The position numbers and the translations under genes were made by a program. 5,908 nt of DNA from Thermacetogenium sp. UBA5472 (GTDB lineage Bacteria > Bacillota > DSM-12270 > Thermacetogeniales > Thermacetogeniaceae). Positions within the stretch are counted from its first letter, which is position 1. The number at the start of each line of letters is the position of its first letter. The notes below the pieces were generated by a model. The model worked only from the letters and a program-made list of their open reading frames with translations, made no database searches and had not been told where the DNA came from. Where the stretch lies: positions 57,128-63,035 of the forward strand of contig DIQC01000065.1 in NCBI GenBank assembly GCA_002426495.1, written 5' to 3'. Shown piece by piece: positions 4,059 to 5,908 of the stretch.

Positions 4059-5908
4059 GTGAATAAGCAGCAACTAGCAACAAAAATATGGGAATCTGCA
4101 AATAAGATGCGTTCTAAAATAGAGGCCAACGAATACAAGGACTACATTCTTGGCTTTATCTTTTATAAATTTCTGTCGGATAAAGAAGTCCGCTTCATGC
4201 AAAACAAAGGCGCTACCGCTGAGGACATCAAGTCCTTAAGTGAAGAAGATGCTGAAACCGTCAAGTACATTCAAGGCAATATCGGCTATTTCATCGCCTA
4301 TAAAGACTTGCTTTCTACTTGGCTGTCAATGGGCAAAGATTTTGATGTTTCTAATGTGCGTGATGCGCTCTCTGCTTTCAACCGCCTGATTGACAGTAAT
4401 TACAAAAAAGTCTTTGAGAACATTTTTGAGACCCTGCAAACAGGTCTATCCAAGTTGGGTGAAAGCTCTGGCTCACAGACTAAAGCCATCAGTGATCTCA
4501 TTCAGCTGATTAAAGATATACCGATGGACGGCAAACAGGACTATGACGTTTTAGGCTTCATCTACGAATATCTCATTTCCAACTTTGCAGCGAACGCAGG
4601 CAAGAAAGCCGGTGAATTCTACACTCCGCATGAAGTATCGCTTTTGATGAGTGAAATCGTTGCTGATCACCTGAAAGATCGTAAGGAAATCCAGATCTAC
4701 GATCCGACGAGCGGTTCGGGCAGCCTGCTAATTAATATCGGGCGCAGCGTTGCCAAGCACATCGATAATGATAACAACATCAAATACTACGCTCAAGAAT
4801 TAAAACAAAACACGTACAACCTTACCCGTATGAATCTGGTCATGCGTGGCATTTTGCCGTCAAACATCACGACTCGCAACGGAGATACACTGGAGGAGGA
4901 CTGGCCATATTTTGAAGATAACGACCCGGTCGGCACCTATAACCCGCTTTATGTGGATGCGGTGGTTTCCAATCCGCCCTATTCTCAAAACTGGGATTCG
5001 GAAGACAAAGACACTGATCCACGCTATGCTCGTTTTGGACTCGCGCCAAAAGGTAAAGCAGACTACGCTTTTTTGCTGCACGCTCTGTATCACGTCAAGC
5101 CCGATGGCATCATGACCATCGTTCTTCCGCATGGCGTTTTATTCCGTGGTGGCGAAGAAGGCGAAATCAGGAAAAACCTGATTGAGAACAACCATATCGA
5201 TGTCATCATCGGACTGCCGGCCAATATCTTCTTTGGCACAGGCATACCAACCATCATCATGGTTCTTAAGCAAAAGCGTGCGAATACGGACGTGCTCATC
5301 ATTGACGCTTCCAAGGGTTTCATGAAGGTTGGTAAAAACAACAAACTTCAGACATCAGATATCAAGCGAATCGCCGATACGGTAGCTAATCGTAAGGATG
5401 TGCCGAAGTTCGCTCGTGTGGTTAGCCGTAGCGAGATTCGGAATAACGAATACAATCTCAACATCCCACGCTATGTGGATTCTTCCGAGGCTCCTGAAAG
5501 TTGGGACATTTACGCTACCATGTTCGGAGGCATACCAAAAAAGGAAATTGATGAACTCTCTGCCCACTGGCAGGCCTTTCCTGAGCTGAAGACTGCTTTA
5601 TTTACGGAGGACTCTGGCGAGCATGTACATATCGCAGAGGGCAATCTCAAGGACATCATCAAGAACCATCCGAATGTGGTCTCCTTCAAAGAACACTATG
5701 CAAGAGCTTTCGCCGGTTTTGATGCCGTGTTGTATAGCCACCTTGTGGACGGTATGGAAACGCTGAACATTTCCAAAGAAGAAGCTGTGCTTAGCTGTGA
5801 AATCTTTAGTCGTCTCGCACCTGTGCCGTTGGTGGATGAATACAAGGCATATCAGCTCCTTAATGATGAGTGGGTCAAGATAGCGGTTGACCTGGAAATG
5901 ATCCAAAC
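4059..5908 (+). CDS. hsdM: Type I restriction-modification methyltransferase subunit HsdM, 3'-truncated by window edge
   Basis: HsdM transfers methyl groups from S-adenosylmethionine to adenine N6 at sites chosen by HsdS; with HsdR the complex cleaves unmodified DNA. At least 616 residues are visible, without a stop. Residues 2-150 form the HsdM N-terminal helical domain (NKQQLATKIWESANKMRSKI, then EYKDYILGFIFYKFLSD). YEYLISNFAANAGKKAGEFY and TPHEVS lie near 168-195. Motif I is DPTSGSGSLL at 215-224 (cofactor binding). Motif IV is NPPYS at 305-309 (catalytic). The methyltransferase core ends around 480 after YNLNIPRYV. A C-terminal extension of at least 135 residues follows, longer than classical subunits of about 500-530. 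The start is GTG 4059, because an in-frame TGA lies just upstream and AGTGAGG (4044-4050) is eight bases away. The gene follows an hsdM relic and an XRE relic. HsdS and HsdR are expected downstream. No mutation of key motifs is seen. Confidence 0.95.
   Translation, partial: MNKQQLATKIWESANKMRSKIEANEYKDYILGFIFYKFLSDKEVRFMQNKGATAEDIKSLSEEDAETVKYIQGNIGYFIAYKDLLSTWLSMGKDFDVSNVRDALSAFNRLIDSNYKKVFENIFETLQTGLSKLGESSGSQTKAISDLIQLIKDIPMDGKQDYDVLGFIYEYLISNFAANAGKKAGEFYTPHEVSLLMSEIVADHLKDRKEIQIYDPTSGSGSLLINIGRSVAKHIDNDNNIKYYAQELKQNTYNLTRMNLVMRGILPSNITTRNGDTLEEDWPYFEDNDPVGTYNPLYVDAVVSNPPYSQNWDSEDKDTDPRYARFGLAPKGKADYAFLLHALYHVKPDGIMTIVLPHGVLFRGGEEGEIRKNLIENNHIDVIIGLPANIFFGTGIPTIIMVLKQKRANTDVLIIDASKGFMKVGKNNKLQTSDIKRIADTVANRKDVPKFARVVSRSEIRNNEYNLNIPRYVDSSEAPESWDIYATMFGGIPKKEIDELSAHWQAFPELKTALFTEDSGEHVHIAEGNLKDIIKNHPNVVSFKEHYARAFAGFDAVLYSHLVDGMETLNISKEEAVLSCEIFSRLAPVPLVDEYKAYQLLNDEWVKIAVDLEMIQ

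Noticed and set aside
4055..4066. ATG at 4055 as the hsdM start
   Set aside because: This ATG is out of phase and gives only three codons (M-S-E) before TAA. GTG 4059 is in the long frame with better spacing to AGTGAGG. An ancestral single-base loss near here that moved the start remains possible.
3698..4138. Long minus-strand open frame across the helix-turn-helix gene and relics
   Set aside because: Low-complexity serine- and leucine-rich translation antisense to recognised sequence, without a ribosome binding site; a shadow frame.
4846..5906. Several open frames antisense to or out of phase with hsdM
   Set aside because: All lie inside the well-conserved HsdM reading frame and have no family-like features; they are shadows.
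1..5908. CRISPR array, tRNA or rRNA genes
   Set aside because: No regularly spaced direct repeats and no tRNA- or rRNA-like segments were seen on either strand.

Overview
This window looks like accessory DNA from a Clostridia-type Firmicute, most likely Lachnospiraceae-like. The pointers are strong AGGAGG-type ribosome binding sites, sigma-A-like promoters, a two-module FtsX-type ABC permease, a RelB/DinJ antitoxin of the kind common in gut Clostridia, and a DUF7010 protein. The taxonomic call is inference from protein style and signals, with no database search behind it.

Layout. Positions 1-1662 hold the 3' part of a large FtsX/MacB-type ABC transporter permease, whose start lies outside the window. 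Positions 1663-2161 contain no intact gene. They hold gene debris: a short C-terminal peptide, a strong ribosome binding site in front of a 16-codon frame, a possible DDE-transposase scrap on the plus strand, and the N-terminal start of an ISLre2/UPF0236-type transposase on the minus strand. Positions 2162-2712 encode an AT-rich DUF7010-like membrane protein split by a -1 frame change in a G5T8 run. Positions 2727-2993 hold a weak hypothetical frame. Positions 2895-3434 are a type II toxin-antitoxin operon with a clear promoter and operator-like palindrome, an intact RelB/DinJ-family antitoxin and a RelE/ParE-family toxin missing its C-terminal part. The toxin is cut where a REP-like palindrome begins, and a small minus-strand frame with a consensus ribosome binding site covers that element. 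Positions 3559-3808 are a promoter and a 61-residue helix-turn-helix protein. Positions 3843-4022 are two remnants: an HsdM N-terminus ending in an 11-G run, and the tail of an XRE-type regulator. From 4059 to the window end runs the large, open, partial HsdM methyltransferase subunit of a type I restriction-modification system.

The right half reads as a defence locus assembled by repeated replacement. A crippled toxin-antitoxin pair, a small DNA-binding protein and leftovers of an older type I system lie immediately upstream of the current hsdM. HsdR and HsdS, if present, should lie beyond the right edge. I do not see a wholly new system. The most unusual items are the REP-like element that truncates the toxin and supplies its stop codon, the slippery heptamer inside the DUF7010 gene, and the degraded hsdM/XRE mosaic with its poly-G tract.
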